From: Enterococcus faecium
Lineage (GTDB): Bacteria; Bacillota; Bacilli; Lactobacillales; Enterococcaceae
Length of the DNA: 64,000 nt
Direction: 5' to 3'
NCBI RefSeq assembly: GCF_029023785.1
Contig: NZ_CP118955.1
Location: 363,501-427,500, forward strand
The notes beneath the pieces are model-generated. The model saw only the letters and a program-made list of their open reading frames with translations. It made no database searches and was not told where the DNA came from. Below are positions 28,528-37,185 of the stretch, in pieces. Numbering within the stretch: the first letter of the stretch is position 1; each line of letters begins with the position of its first letter. Made by a program: the position numbers and the translations under genes.

Positions 28528-28556
28528 GGTGGATAGATGGACAGAAAATGTAGGGC

Positions 28557-29438
28557 TTAGTTTTCTTCTTGATTTAAATACTCCCAAAATGTATCTGAAG
28601 CCAAAGAATGCTCACCGACTTTACGAGTAAATGCAAGATAACTCTCTGTTGTTGGAGAAATAGGGAGAATCACAGTATTTTCTTTTAATAGATTCTTGAC
28701 TGTTTTTTCCATAACAATAGCAATCCCCATGTCATTTGCAATCATATTGATGATCAAGTCGATTCTTGCTCCTTTATAAGAGATTTTTGGTTCAAATCCA
28801 GCTTCGCGACACAGATCTAGTACAGGTTGATACAAGTTCGTAGTGGGGCCAAGGAGCAAAAAGTTCTCCTTTTTCAGTTCGCTTAGATCCAATTTCTTTT
28901 TACTAGCTAAAGGATGATTTTTAGGTAGAACTGCTACAAAATCGTCTGTTTCAGTAGGCAACCACTCAATCGAACTTGGTGGGGCCTGGAAACTTCTAGC
29001 AAAGTGGATCGTGTCACTATGTTCATTGGCGTCATTGTAAGTTAATTCGACACTTTCCACTTCTTTCAACTGGACTGTAAATTCAGGATGGCGTTTCAAA
29101 AACTCGGTGATTTTGGAAAAACCTTTATAATTGATCATTGTCGGTATCGTTAAGATATTTAATGAAAGATTGTTGTCTTTCGTATAGGTTTCAAGCACTT
29201 CTTGCATAGCATGGTATTGTTCTACGACATTTTTTACATATGGGAGCAATAAGCTTCCAGCTTCGGTCAATTCGATTTTTCTATGGGCGCGTTCGAATAA
29301 TTTGACGTCTAATTCTGTTTCTAACGAAAGAATCTGTTTAGAAATATTTCCTTGGGTGGTGAATTGTCGATCAGCAGTTTTGGTGAAATTCATTGTTTCG
29401 GCTAAATCAAGAAAAACTTCGAATTTATGGATATCCAT
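28557..29438 (-). CDS. LysR-family transcriptional regulator
   Basis: 293 residues from ATG 29438, six bases after AGGAGG; a longer in-frame reading has no RBS. N-terminal LysR helix-turn-helix at 1-60 (FEVFLDLAETMNFTKTADRQFTTQGNISKQILSLE) and an effector-binding domain (about 90-293). Many LysR proteins control a divergent gene; here that is the DUF554 gene 158 bases away. Ligand unknown. Confidence 0.88.
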   Translation of the reverse strand: MDIHKFEVFLDLAETMNFTKTADRQFTTQGNISKQILSLETELDVKLFERAHRKIELTEAGSLLLPYVKNVVEQYHAMQEVLETYTKDNNLSLNILTIPTMINYKGFSKITEFLKRHPEFTVQLKEVESVELTYNDANEHSDTIHFARSFQAPPSSIEWLPTETDDFVAVLPKNHPLASKKKLDLSELKKENFLLLGPTTNLYQPVLDLCREAGFEPKISYKGARIDLIINMIANDMGIAIVMEKTVKNLLKENTVILPISPTTESYLAFTRKVGEHSLASDTFWEYLNQEEN

Positions 29439-29596
29439 CATATTCCTCCTACTTATTCCAATAAAGAATACTTTAACACAAAAAATGAATTGGTGTAATC
29501 TTCTCTGTCTGTTACAATCTTTCTTGCAGCGAAAGCAATAATTACAGAAATTTTTCTGATTTTTTTCGCTTCGTAGAAAAAGAGAGGAGTTTTTTG

Positions 29597-30325
29597 ATGC
29601 CAACTGGAGTTTTGATCAATGTAGGTTCCGTTTTGCTTGGCGGACTAATTGGCGGATTAGTAGGAAATAAATTAAGTGAACATTTTAAAGCACAGCTGAC
29701 GATGGTTTTTGGTGTGTGTTCGATGGGGATGGGAATCTATTCCATTGCGCCGATGAAAAATATGCCGGCTGTTATTTTTGCTTTAGTGATAGGAACAGCG
29801 ATTGGTCTGATTGTTCATTTAGGTAATGGGATAAATAAGGGGGCTGCGCTGATGCAAGTACCTATTTCTAAAATCTTCCCTAGTGAAAAGCTTGGTATGA
29901 CCCACGATGAATTTATCAGCACATTAGTGACGGTCATTGTTCTATTTTGTGCAAGTGGTACGGGGATCTATGGAAGTTTAGATTCTGGGATGACAGGAGA
30001 CAGTACGATTTTGATTTCTAAATCTGTCCTTGATTTTTTCACAGCAGCTATTTTTGCGTGTAATTTAGGGTATGTCGTTTCTGTGATAGCAATTCCCCAA
30101 TTCATTATTTTTTATATTTTGTTCTTATTGGCAAAATTTATTTATCCATTGACTACACCAGACATGATCTTAGATTTTAAAGCTTGCGGCGGATTCTTGA
30201 TGGTCGCTACCGGTTTTAGAATGATCAACGTGAAAATGTTCCCAGTAGCTGACATGATACCTGCAATGATCGTTATCATGCCACTGAGCTGGATGTGGAC
30301 AAATTGGATTATGCCACTGTTATAA
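29597..30325 (+). CDS. DUF554 family membrane protein
   Basis: 242 residues from ATG 29597 (GAGGAG upstream). Seven or so hydrophobic segments with the family's glycine-rich start LINVGSVLLGGLIGGLVGNKL and the middle TVIVLFCASGTGIYGSLDSGMTGD. A conserved bacterial integral membrane family (YdfK-like) of unknown transport function. Divergent from the LysR gene. Confidence 0.82.
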   Translation: MPTGVLINVGSVLLGGLIGGLVGNKLSEHFKAQLTMVFGVCSMGMGIYSIAPMKNMPAVIFALVIGTAIGLIVHLGNGINKGAALMQVPISKIFPSEKLGMTHDEFISTLVTVIVLFCASGTGIYGSLDSGMTGDSTILISKSVLDFFTAAIFACNLGYVVSVIAIPQFIIFYILFLLAKFIYPLTTPDMILDFKACGGFLMVATGFRMINVKMFPVADMIPAMIVIMPLSWMWTNWIMPLL

Positions 30326-30352
30326 TAAAAATCAAAGAGAAGCCATTTTTTG

Positions 30353-30390
30353 CTGACTAAAAAGGATCAAATCTTTTAGTCAGTTTTTTT
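30353..30390 (+). terminator. Terminator of the DUF554 gene
   Basis: CTGACTAAAA pairs with TTTTAGTCAG, followed by seven T residues. Confidence 0.82.
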
Positions 30391-30394
30391 GTAT

Positions 30395-30439
30395 TTGACA
30401 AACTGATTTTGAAACTATATTATATGTTGTATAATATAG
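30395..30439 (+). promoter_or_regulatory. Promoter with overlapping PadR-type dyad
   Basis: TTGACA (30395-30400), 17 bases, TATTAT (30418-30423). A perfect 10-base inverted repeat CTATATTATA (30415-30424) / TATAATATAG (30430-30439) covers the -10 box, a placement suited to autorepression by the PadR protein that follows. Confidence 0.7.
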
Positions 30440-30480
30440 ATTGAAATAAAATATTACACTTGAGAATAGAAGGTGACGTA

Positions 30481-30798
30481 ATGCACATCCAGATTCCAAC
30501 TGTTCTTCTTGATGGTACTGTGCTAGCAGCATTAAGCAAGGAAGATATGTATGGGTATGCCTTAACAAAAATCGTACAAGAAAGTCTCTCTGTCAGTGAA
30601 TCTACACTATATCCGGTTTTGAGAAGATTGAAAAAAGAAGGATATCTTGAGACCTATGATGAACCTTTTGAAGGCAGAAACCGTCGATATTACTCGTTGA
30701 CACCAATGGGAAGTCGTCATTTAGAAGAAATTATTGATGAATGGATTGTTTTTCGAGATTCTTTAGACCGGTTATTGGAGGAGAGCACAAATGAATGA
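30481..30798 (+). CDS. Short PadR-family regulator
   Basis: 105 residues from ATG 30481 (GAAGGTG upstream). A single winged helix-turn-helix of the small PadR class: LDGTVLAALSKEDMYGYALTKIVQES, STLYPVLRRLKKEGYLET and the wing GRNRRYYSLTPMG. It overlaps the next gene by 8 bases. This PadR-DUF1700-DUF4097 arrangement is common in Firmicutes and is linked to cell-envelope stress; the inducer is unknown. Confidence 0.88.
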   Translation: MHIQIPTVLLDGTVLAALSKEDMYGYALTKIVQESLSVSESTLYPVLRRLKKEGYLETYDEPFEGRNRRYYSLTPMGSRHLEEIIDEWIVFRDSLDRLLEESTNE

Positions 30799-31399
30799 AT
30801 ATTTGAATGAAGTTGTGGATCATCTTCAAGAAATTCCTGAAGACGATCGTTTTGATTTGATCCAGTATTATGAGGAATATTTTTTAGATTCTGGAAAAAC
30901 ATTAGATCAGATCATTGATGAATATGGTACACCAAAGCAGTTTGCCTTAAAATTAAAAATCAGTTACTTTTCAGAAGAAGAACAAGCAGAAAACGAGTTA
31001 GTGAAAAATCCAAAAAGACAAATTCGCCTGATTTGGTTAATCATTATCGGTTTATTTGCTTCTCCTGTCCTCATTCCACTAGCACTGGGGTTTATATTGG
31101 TTATTGGGGGACTATTGGTTGCTTTACTAGCGCTCATTTTTAGTATCTATGTTTTATGTATCAGTATCTTAGGTGTTGGCCTATTCATGATCATCTCAGG
31201 AATCAGTGTGTTTGGACAATCGATTCTGAGTGGATTATTCTTTATCGGTGTCGGTCTGTTCGCCACAGGAAGCGCAGTATTTATTTCGCCACTGTTGCTG
31301 AAAGGAACAAAAGGGCTTTTTTATGTCATGATGAACTTTGTTAAATGGATGGGACGACGTTTTATTACAAAAAGAGATCTGCATTCAGCGGGCGTTTGA
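30791..31399 (+). CDS. DUF1700 (HAAS domain) membrane protein
   Basis: 202 residues: an N-terminal soluble HAAS-type helical part (1-75; LNEVVDHLQEIPEDDRFDLIQYYEEYFLD, then IIDEYGTPKQFALKLK) and four hydrophobic segments (about 80-185). HAAS domains are thought to interact with PadR-type regulators and with their own membrane part. Sixteen bases separate it from the DUF4097 gene. Confidence 0.85.
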   Translation: MNEYLNEVVDHLQEIPEDDRFDLIQYYEEYFLDSGKTLDQIIDEYGTPKQFALKLKISYFSEEEQAENELVKNPKRQIRLIWLIIIGLFASPVLIPLALGFILVIGGLLVALLALIFSIYVLCISILGVGLFMIISGISVFGQSILSGLFFIGVGLFATGSAVFISPLLLKGTKGLFYVMMNFVKWMGRRFITKRDLHSAGV

Positions 31400-31414
31400 A
31401 GGAGGACACATAAA

Positions 31415-32245
31415 TTGAGATTGAAACATTTTTTGATTACCGGTATTGGTCTGATGCTTACTGGTGGCCTCCTAGCAGGTGCAACTTATACATTAGGCGC
31501 TCAAAAGAGTCTGACTTGGGATAATGGTCCTCGGTTGATCGATATGGTTACTGAGACAAAAAAAATCAAGGATGCAAACAAAATCGTCATCCATGCAGAA
31601 AATCAAACAGTTTCGGTCATACGCGGATTGGATTTTGAGATAAAAACGACTTATGATAAGACAGAAAAGCCAGAAATAAAGGAGAAAAATGGCGTGTTGA
31701 CTGTGAATGCAGTCAAAAAATCAACAGGTGCAATCATTAGTTTAGAAGACACAAGTGCACAAATCACTATTGTTGTCCCTGCAGATCATGAATTATCTGA
31801 ATTGACAATCGAAGGGAATAATAGTGCAATTGATATCAACGAAGTATCAATCAAAAAAGTGAATACTAAGACACATGATGGCTGGGTATCGTTCAATGAA
31901 TTTACAGGAGGAACAATAACTGCGAAAGATGAATTAGGCTCACTTCGATTAGATGAGGCCAATGTGGATAACTTGATCGTCACAGGTGAAAACAGCAACT
32001 TCCATCTAGAAGACAGTTTGATCAGCAAAGAAGGAAAAGTCATCCTAAACGGTGGCAATTTATCTTTGCATGAGATGGAAAACAGTGGCTATACTATCCA
32101 AACGTCTGGTGAATCTTATATTGAAAAAGACTACCAGCCAATAACAAATACTTTGTTAGAACAAGGACAGAAAAAGCTAAAGATCACTGCTAAAGACACA
32201 TCGATCAATATTACGACGGATCAAGAGGACAATGAAACAGATTGA
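31415..32245 (+). CDS. DUF4097-family cell-surface protein
   Basis: 276 residues from TTG 31415, nine bases after AAGGAGG. One N-terminal membrane anchor or signal (residues 5-28), then a repetitive beta-helix-like domain (VIHAENQTVSVIRG ... LTIEGNNSAIDINEVSI ... LGSLRLDEANVDNLIVTGENSNFHLEDSLI) as in DUF4097/YvlB-like proteins. Probably extracytoplasmic and part of the PadR-controlled envelope module; molecular function is not known. Confidence 0.82.
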   Translation: MRLKHFLITGIGLMLTGGLLAGATYTLGAQKSLTWDNGPRLIDMVTETKKIKDANKIVIHAENQTVSVIRGLDFEIKTTYDKTEKPEIKEKNGVLTVNAVKKSTGAIISLEDTSAQITIVVPADHELSELTIEGNNSAIDINEVSIKKVNTKTHDGWVSFNEFTGGTITAKDELGSLRLDEANVDNLIVTGENSNFHLEDSLISKEGKVILNGGNLSLHEMENSGYTIQTSGESYIEKDYQPITNTLLEQGQKKLKITAKDTSINITTDQEDNETD

Positions 32246-32272
32246 TCCTGTACTCAACTGGATATTTTAAGA

Positions 32273-32309
32273 AAAAACAGCAAAGATCCTTCCAATCTTT
32301 GCTGTTTTT
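32273..32309 (+). terminator. Terminator of the PadR-DUF1700-DUF4097 operon
   Basis: AAAAACAGCAAAGAT pairs perfectly with ATCTTTGCTGTTTTT around a CCTTCCA loop. Confidence 0.88.
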
Positions 32310-32382
32310 CATCGCTTAACGCACATAACTATAGTAAAATAAGAAAGAAAATATCTAAAAAGAAAACAGGGTGAAAGAGTAT

Positions 32383-32871
32383 ATGAAGGTAGAAGAAGGT
32401 CAAAGAGAAAAGTTAAAAACAGAAATGGAAAGATTACATACTTATATCACTCAACTAAGCCAAACCTTCTATGATCCAGACAAAGAAAAAGTGATGGTTA
32501 ATTACCCGAACAATTCAGAAGGTCGCCAATTAGAGCAAGTGTACCATGAAGTTTTCAAACATTTATTGACGGTGAAGAAAGAGCTGGATTATTATTCTTT
32601 ACCGATTATCGATACAGGAATATTGAAGTATGATGGGAAGAAGGAACGATTTATCTTTAAATCTGTTCGGGAAGATTTGCCTCTTTCAGCAGGGATGGAT
32701 CTAGAGGTCTTGGTAGAAGACTATTTTACAGAAGAAAAGCACTGGGTTCGAACAAAATTGGATTATTTACCGCAGGCAGCCGGAGGGACACAGGCAAGCG
32801 GTTGGTACATCACTGAAGACAAAGAGTTAGAACTAGAAGGTGTAATGGCGCGTATTCGAAAAAAAAATTAA
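32383..32871 (+). CDS. Uncharacterised soluble protein
   Basis: About 162 residues. ATG 32383 is favoured over an in-frame GTG at 32371, neither with a strong RBS. An N-terminal helical part (EGQREKLKTEMERLHTYITQLSQ ... EQVYHEVFKHLLTVKKELDYY) is followed by a beta-rich end (GILKYDGKKERFIFKSV ... AGMDLEVLVEDYF). The second part recalls DUF5348-type domains, a tentative reading. No membrane segment. Function unknown. Confidence 0.65.
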   Translation: MKVEEGQREKLKTEMERLHTYITQLSQTFYDPDKEKVMVNYPNNSEGRQLEQVYHEVFKHLLTVKKELDYYSLPIIDTGILKYDGKKERFIFKSVREDLPLSAGMDLEVLVEDYFTEEKHWVRTKLDYLPQAAGGTQASGWYITEDKELELEGVMARIRKKN

Positions 32872-32921
32872 AAAAGTAACATTAGATATTTATTGAAGGA
32901 TAAAGGAGCGCAGGAAGTAGC

Positions 32922-33794
32922 ATGAGAGAAAAAAGAGCATTTTATATCAATGGTTATGCAGGGATTGTCGGATTGGTCGTATTAGCTTTAGTTGGATTGT
33001 TTTTCTTCTATTTAGGTATGTGGCAAGCGAAAGTTTGGGCACTTTTTTTAAGTATTTTTCTTTGGTTGATCACGTTATTGTTGTTAAGTTCGGCAACTGT
33101 AGTCAGTCCTAATCAAGCAAAAGTAATTTTGTTTTTTGGACAATATTTAGGTACGATTCGAGAAAATGGCTTTTTCCTTACGATACCTTTGGCACAAAAA
33201 ATGACTGTTTCGTTGAAAGTTCGGAATTTCAATAGTTCTGTTTTAAAAGTCAATGATTTGGATGGAAACCCCATCGAAATCTCAGCAGTAGTAGTCTTTA
33301 AAGTCGTTGATACAGCAAAGGCATTATTCGATGTAGCGTATTATCAAGATTTTGTAGAAATCCAAAGTGAGACAGCCATTCGGCATATCGCTAGCCAATA
33401 CCCGTATGATACATTCAATGAGAATGATTTGACGCTTCGAGGAAACACGACGGCAGTGTCTGACGAGTTGCAAAAAGAGCTGCAAGAGCGTTTAGCAGTA
33501 GCAGGTGTCGAAGTAATCGAAACACGCTTGAACCATTTAGCCTATGCAACAGAAATCGCTAGTGCCATGCTCCAACGTCAACAAGCAAAAGCCATTTTGT
33601 CTGCTCGACAAACCATTGTTGAAGGAGCTGTCACAATCACTCAAATGGCCTTAGAGCAAATCGAAGATGGACAAGAAATCAATTTCACCGATGATCGGAA
33701 AGTCCAATTGATCAATAATTTACTTGTCTCAATCATTACAGACAAAGGAACGCAACCTGTTATCAATACAGGCGACATGAAAGACCGTAAGTGA
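32922..33794 (+). CDS. SPFH/band 7 (stomatin-like) membrane protein
   Basis: 290 residues: two N-terminal hydrophobic segments (about 12-32 and 36-58), then the SPFH domain (about 60-220; SPNQAKVILFFGQYLGTIRENGFFLTIP, NPIEISAVVVFKVVDTAKALFDV) and a helical C terminus (MLQRQQAKAILSARQTIVEGAV). Such proteins assemble in membrane microdomains. It stands alone, 50 bases after the previous gene on the same strand, so the two may be co-transcribed. Confidence 0.87.
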   Translation: MREKRAFYINGYAGIVGLVVLALVGLFFFYLGMWQAKVWALFLSIFLWLITLLLLSSATVVSPNQAKVILFFGQYLGTIRENGFFLTIPLAQKMTVSLKVRNFNSSVLKVNDLDGNPIEISAVVVFKVVDTAKALFDVAYYQDFVEIQSETAIRHIASQYPYDTFNENDLTLRGNTTAVSDELQKELQERLAVAGVEVIETRLNHLAYATEIASAMLQRQQAKAILSARQTIVEGAVTITQMALEQIEDGQEINFTDDRKVQLINNLLVSIITDKGTQPVINTGDMKDRK

Positions 33795-33820
33795 CATACT
33801 TTTTGTAAGATAGGAAGAAG

Positions 33821-33858
33821 GAGTTTAGGACGGATTATTGTCTTGAACTCTTTTTTTA
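33821..33858 (+). terminator. Terminator after the SPFH gene
   Basis: GAGTTTAGGAC (33821-33831) pairs with GTCTTGAACTC (33840-33850) through G-U pairs, followed by seven T. Confidence 0.7.
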
Positions 33859-33969
33859 GTTGTTTTAAAGAAAATGACAAAATTGAAAGAAGAATGATAG
33901 TTGATTCGAAGGCAGAATTGTTCGCTTTTTTCTATAATCAGTATATAAAGTAAGAGAGAAGGGGAAAAA

Positions 33970-34332
33970 GTGAAAAAACTTCTGATCGGTCTACTTGTTT
34001 TCATCGTTGTGGTACTTGCAGGGGTGAAAATCGCAGATTACGTAGTTATGGGTGGAGAAGAATACTATGTACAAATTACGACAGATGGTACAAAAACAGT
34101 TTCAAAATCAGACTCTGGACAAGAAACAGTCAACTATAGATATATCCTGCCTGGCTATACGAAAGAGGGTAAGGAAAAAGAACTGGACTTCAAGGGACAA
34201 TTGACTCGACCGCTTCGTAAAGGAGCATATTTAAAAATCACCTGGAACAAAAATAAAGGTGTCACTTCGTATGAAGAAGTCGAAAAAAAAGACGTGCCGA
34301 AAACAGCACTGGAAAAACTAATTAAAGGGTAG
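33970..34332 (+). CDS. yxeA: YxeA-family (DUF1093) small membrane-anchored protein
   Basis: 120 residues from GTG 33970 with an N-terminal hydrophobic anchor or signal (residues 3-22) and a DUF1093 body (EYYVQITTDGTKTVSK ... NYRYILPGYTKEGKEKELDF ... LRKGAYLKITWNKNKGVTSYEEVE). In Bacillus, yxeA accompanies the yxdLM antimicrobial-peptide ABC transporter, and the same grouping is seen here eight bases upstream of the ATPase. An extracytoplasmic role with that transporter is inferred. Confidence 0.8.
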   Translation: MKKLLIGLLVFIVVVLAGVKIADYVVMGGEEYYVQITTDGTKTVSKSDSGQETVNYRYILPGYTKEGKEKELDFKGQLTRPLRKGAYLKITWNKNKGVTSYEEVEKKDVPKTALEKLIKG

Positions 34333-34340
34333 GGAAAGAA

Positions 34341-35093
34341 ATGAACAAAATAGTCGAAGTACAGAATGTAACAAAAGTATACGGAAAAAACAATGAGAAA
34401 AAGACGCAAGCATTAAGCGGCATCAGCTTCGATGTAGAAAAAGGCGAATTTATTGGGATCATGGGCGCTTCTGGTTCTGGTAAGTCGACACTTTTGAATA
34501 TTTTATCCACATTAGATAAACCAACAGATGGGCATATCCGAATCAATCAAAAAGATGTGACCACATTAAAAGGAAATCAACTAGCAGATTTTCGTGCGAA
34601 TGAGATTGGCTTTATTTTCCAAGATTTCAATTTATTAGAAAGCTTGACAGCACAAGAAAATATCGCTGTTCCTCTTTCTTTACAAGGCGTCAGACCAAAA
34701 GAAATCAAGCAACGTGTCCAAAAAATTGCAGAACGTTTATCCATCTCTCATATTTTGGAAAGCTATCCTTCTGAGATTTCCGGTGGACAAAAACAACGGG
34801 TCGCCGCCGCACGTGCATTGATCACACAACCAACGATTCTATTAGGGGATGAGCCTACAGGTGCGCTGGATTCCAAAAGTGCCCGGGATCTTTTAGATAC
34901 GATGGACGAATTGAATACAAAAGATCATGTATCGATTCTTCTTGTGACGCATGATCCGTTTTCTGCAAGTTATTGCCAACGTATTTTATTCATCAAGGAT
35001 GGCGGTATCCATCAAGAAGTGAAACGTGGAGATCAAAGCCGTGATTCCTTCTATCGAGAAATACTATCTATTCTTGGAAACTTGGAACAGTAG
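34341..35093 (+). CDS. BceA/YxdL-type ABC transporter ATPase
   Basis: 250 residues with Walker A MGASGSGKSTLL, Q-loop FQDFNLLES, signature EISGGQKQRVAAARAL, Walker [14 protein letters not shown] and the H-loop LLVTHD. RBS GGGAAAG upstream. It pairs with the FtsX-type permease that begins 13 bases after its stop. Transporters of this class remove peptide antibiotics such as bacitracin-like or cationic peptides from their lipid targets. Confidence 0.9.
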   Translation: MNKIVEVQNVTKVYGKNNEKKTQALSGISFDVEKGEFIGIMGASGSGKSTLLNILSTLDKPTDGHIRINQKDVTTLKGNQLADFRANEIGFIFQDFNLLESLTAQENIAVPLSLQGVRPKEIKQRVQKIAERLSISHILESYPSEISGGQKQRVAAARALITQPTILLGDEPTGALDSKSARDLLDTMDELNTKDHVSILLVTHDPFSASYCQRILFIKDGGIHQEVKRGDQSRDSFYREILSILGNLEQ

Positions 35094-35106
35094 GGAGAGA
35101 TTGACT

Positions 35107-36909
35107 ATGCTTTGGAAATTATCACTTACTGGGATCAAGAGCCGTTTAAGAGACTACTTGGTGTTATTCTCAGGATTAGTTATGGCATCTGCTATTTTTT
35201 ACATGTTTGAATCAATGGCAAGCAACGAAGCTTTTTTGAAAAGTAATACGATCGTTGCGGCTACAGTTATCATTTTCCGATTCGGTTCTGTTTTACTAGG
35301 GATCATCACATTCGTTTATATTTTATATGCAAATTCCTTTTTGATGACGATGCGGCAAAAAGACTATGCAATGTTTATGATGCTGGGAGCAAAAGGCAGA
35401 AAAATCGCACAGATGATTTTTTCTGAAACATTCTTAGTAGGGATCGCAGCTACTTTAGTGGGTTCAGCTGTCGGTGTAGGATTGACAAGTATCGTCCACC
35501 GATTATTAGTGGATCAGTTAGATCTCAATATTTCGCATTTTACACCTTTTAGTATTCACGGGTTGTTGATCACTGTTTTGTTTTTTGCTGTTTTGTTTTT
35601 ATTAGCTGCTGTTGTCAATGCTTTTTCGATTGTCAAAAAACCGATTTTAGCATTGATTCGTGCGGATCAGACACCAACAAGAATCAAGCAGCATAAATTC
35701 TTGTTTTTCCTTGAAGTAGTACTGGGAATTGCTTTTCTAGGCTGCGGTTACTATATGATGAAACACGTGGGGACCTATCAAGTCTTTGGTATAGGGGTAG
35801 CCTTAGTTACGATCGTATTAGGAACTTATTTCATTTTCCATTCTGTGATCATTTTCTTTTTATCATTACTAAAGAAATCAGAACAGATTTCATTGAAAAA
35901 ATTGAACAATTTCACATTGTCACAGTTAAACTTTCGTATTCGTGAATATACACAAATGCTCTCAATGGTCGCTATGCTGTTTGCCTTGGCACTGGGCGCT
36001 TTGACGGTAGGATTAGGTTTTAAAAATGAAATTGCAGACTTGACAGAAAACAATTCTGGATATGATCTAGTGATGAATAATCCTCGGGCAGAAGATCAGC
36101 AAAAAATCAAAGAACTTTCACCAACACTTTCTGCTTCTTATACTCAAAAAGAAGATGCGGGAACGATTTACTATAATGCAAGTGAATTTGCGGCTCAACC
36201 ATTGATCATGATAAAACATGAAGATGGAACACCGCCGAAGATCACGAAAGAAAAAGTTCCTGCTAAAAAAATGAATGAACTGACTGTACAAGAGGAACTT
36301 CGAAGCTATGAATTGCCGGAACAGCAAGAAAAAGAAATCAAGGTAGTCAGTCAATCAGAATTTGATCAACTGAACTTGCCACAATCCACTTTACAGCTAG
36401 TTCAGGTAAAAGACTTCCAAGCAAACCTGAAACCAATCGAAACACTTGTTGCTCAAAATAAAATGAACAATCCATCTTTGCAAAAAGTAGAGTACAGCAA
36501 CCAGAAATATGAAATGTATGAAGTGTATAATGGTCTATTCTCTGGTTTTGAATTTATGGGATTCTTCCTAGGTTTAGCTTTCTTGACCATGCTTGCTAGC
36601 TGTTTGATGTTCAAGATCTTGTCAGGAAGCAAGAGTGACATTGCTCGTTATGAAATGCTTGAAAAGATAGGAACACGACGCGGGTTGCTTAAACAATCGA
36701 TCCGTAGAGAAGTAGGCGTGTTATTCTTAGCACCAGGAATCTTAGGTGTAGTCCATGTCTTATTCGGATTACAAATGTTTGGTCTATTCATGCAAAATCC
36801 ATACAAAGATATTTGGGTTCCGTTTACGATCTTCTTCGTATTGTATTTCATCTACTATGTACTGACGACATGGTTATATACTGGAATCGTATTGAAAAAG
36901 AGATTGTGA
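35107..36909 (+). CDS. BceB/YxdM-type ABC transporter permease
   Basis: 600 residues from ATG 35107. Ten hydrophobic segments; a large extracytoplasmic domain of about 190 residues lies between helices 7 and 8 (about 325-490, NNSGYDLVMNNPRAEDQQKI onward), diagnostic of BceB-type permeases. No BceS/BceR-like kinase pair is adjacent, so regulation comes from elsewhere, possibly the system at 26.6 kb (speculative). The last codons AGA TTG TGA are contributed by the first bases of an intergenic repeat. Confidence 0.88.
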   Translation: MLWKLSLTGIKSRLRDYLVLFSGLVMASAIFYMFESMASNEAFLKSNTIVAATVIIFRFGSVLLGIITFVYILYANSFLMTMRQKDYAMFMMLGAKGRKIAQMIFSETFLVGIAATLVGSAVGVGLTSIVHRLLVDQLDLNISHFTPFSIHGLLITVLFFAVLFLLAAVVNAFSIVKKPILALIRADQTPTRIKQHKFLFFLEVVLGIAFLGCGYYMMKHVGTYQVFGIGVALVTIVLGTYFIFHSVIIFFLSLLKKSEQISLKKLNNFTLSQLNFRIREYTQMLSMVAMLFALALGALTVGLGFKNEIADLTENNSGYDLVMNNPRAEDQQKIKELSPTLSASYTQKEDAGTIYYNASEFAAQPLIMIKHEDGTPPKITKEKVPAKKMNELTVQEELRSYELPEQQEKEIKVVSQSEFDQLNLPQSTLQLVQVKDFQANLKPIETLVAQNKMNNPSLQKVEYSNQKYEMYEVYNGLFSGFEFMGFFLGLAFLTMLASCLMFKILSGSKSDIARYEMLEKIGTRRGLLKQSIRREVGVLFLAPGILGVVHVLFGLQMFGLFMQNPYKDIWVPFTIFFVLYFIYYVLTTWLYTGIVLKKRL

Positions 36910-37018
36910 AAAAGCTGTCCTGCATCAAGTAATAAGAACAGCCAAGCAAAAATAGCTCCTCATATTTTTCGTTTGGTTGGGCTTATTACCGCAGATGCAA
37001 GCTTTTGAACACCGTTTG
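36900..37018 (+). repeat. Single repeat unit overlapping a stop codon
   Basis: GAGATTGTGAAAAAGCTG ... GATGCAAGCTTTTGAACACC. It nearly matches unit 1 at 10.4 kb. Its first ten bases encode the last residues and stop of the permease gene. Confidence 0.85.
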
Positions 37019-37028
37019 TTCGGAAAAA

Positions 37029-37064
37029 GAGGTTGTGACAATATTTTTGTCACAACCTTTTTTT
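37029..37064 (+). terminator. Terminator capping the repeat
   Basis: GGTTGTGACAA (37031-37041) pairs with TTGTCACAACC (37047-37057), followed by a run of seven T. Confidence 0.85.
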
Positions 37065-37185
37065 CACGGTCTTTTATTAGAATATAGTAAATTTTTTCTC
37101 GTTACTCACGGAATAAGCTGTTAAGAAAACGGTTTCCATGTATACTGGAATCAGTGCAAATGAAAGAAAAGAGGGTGCAAGGAAC

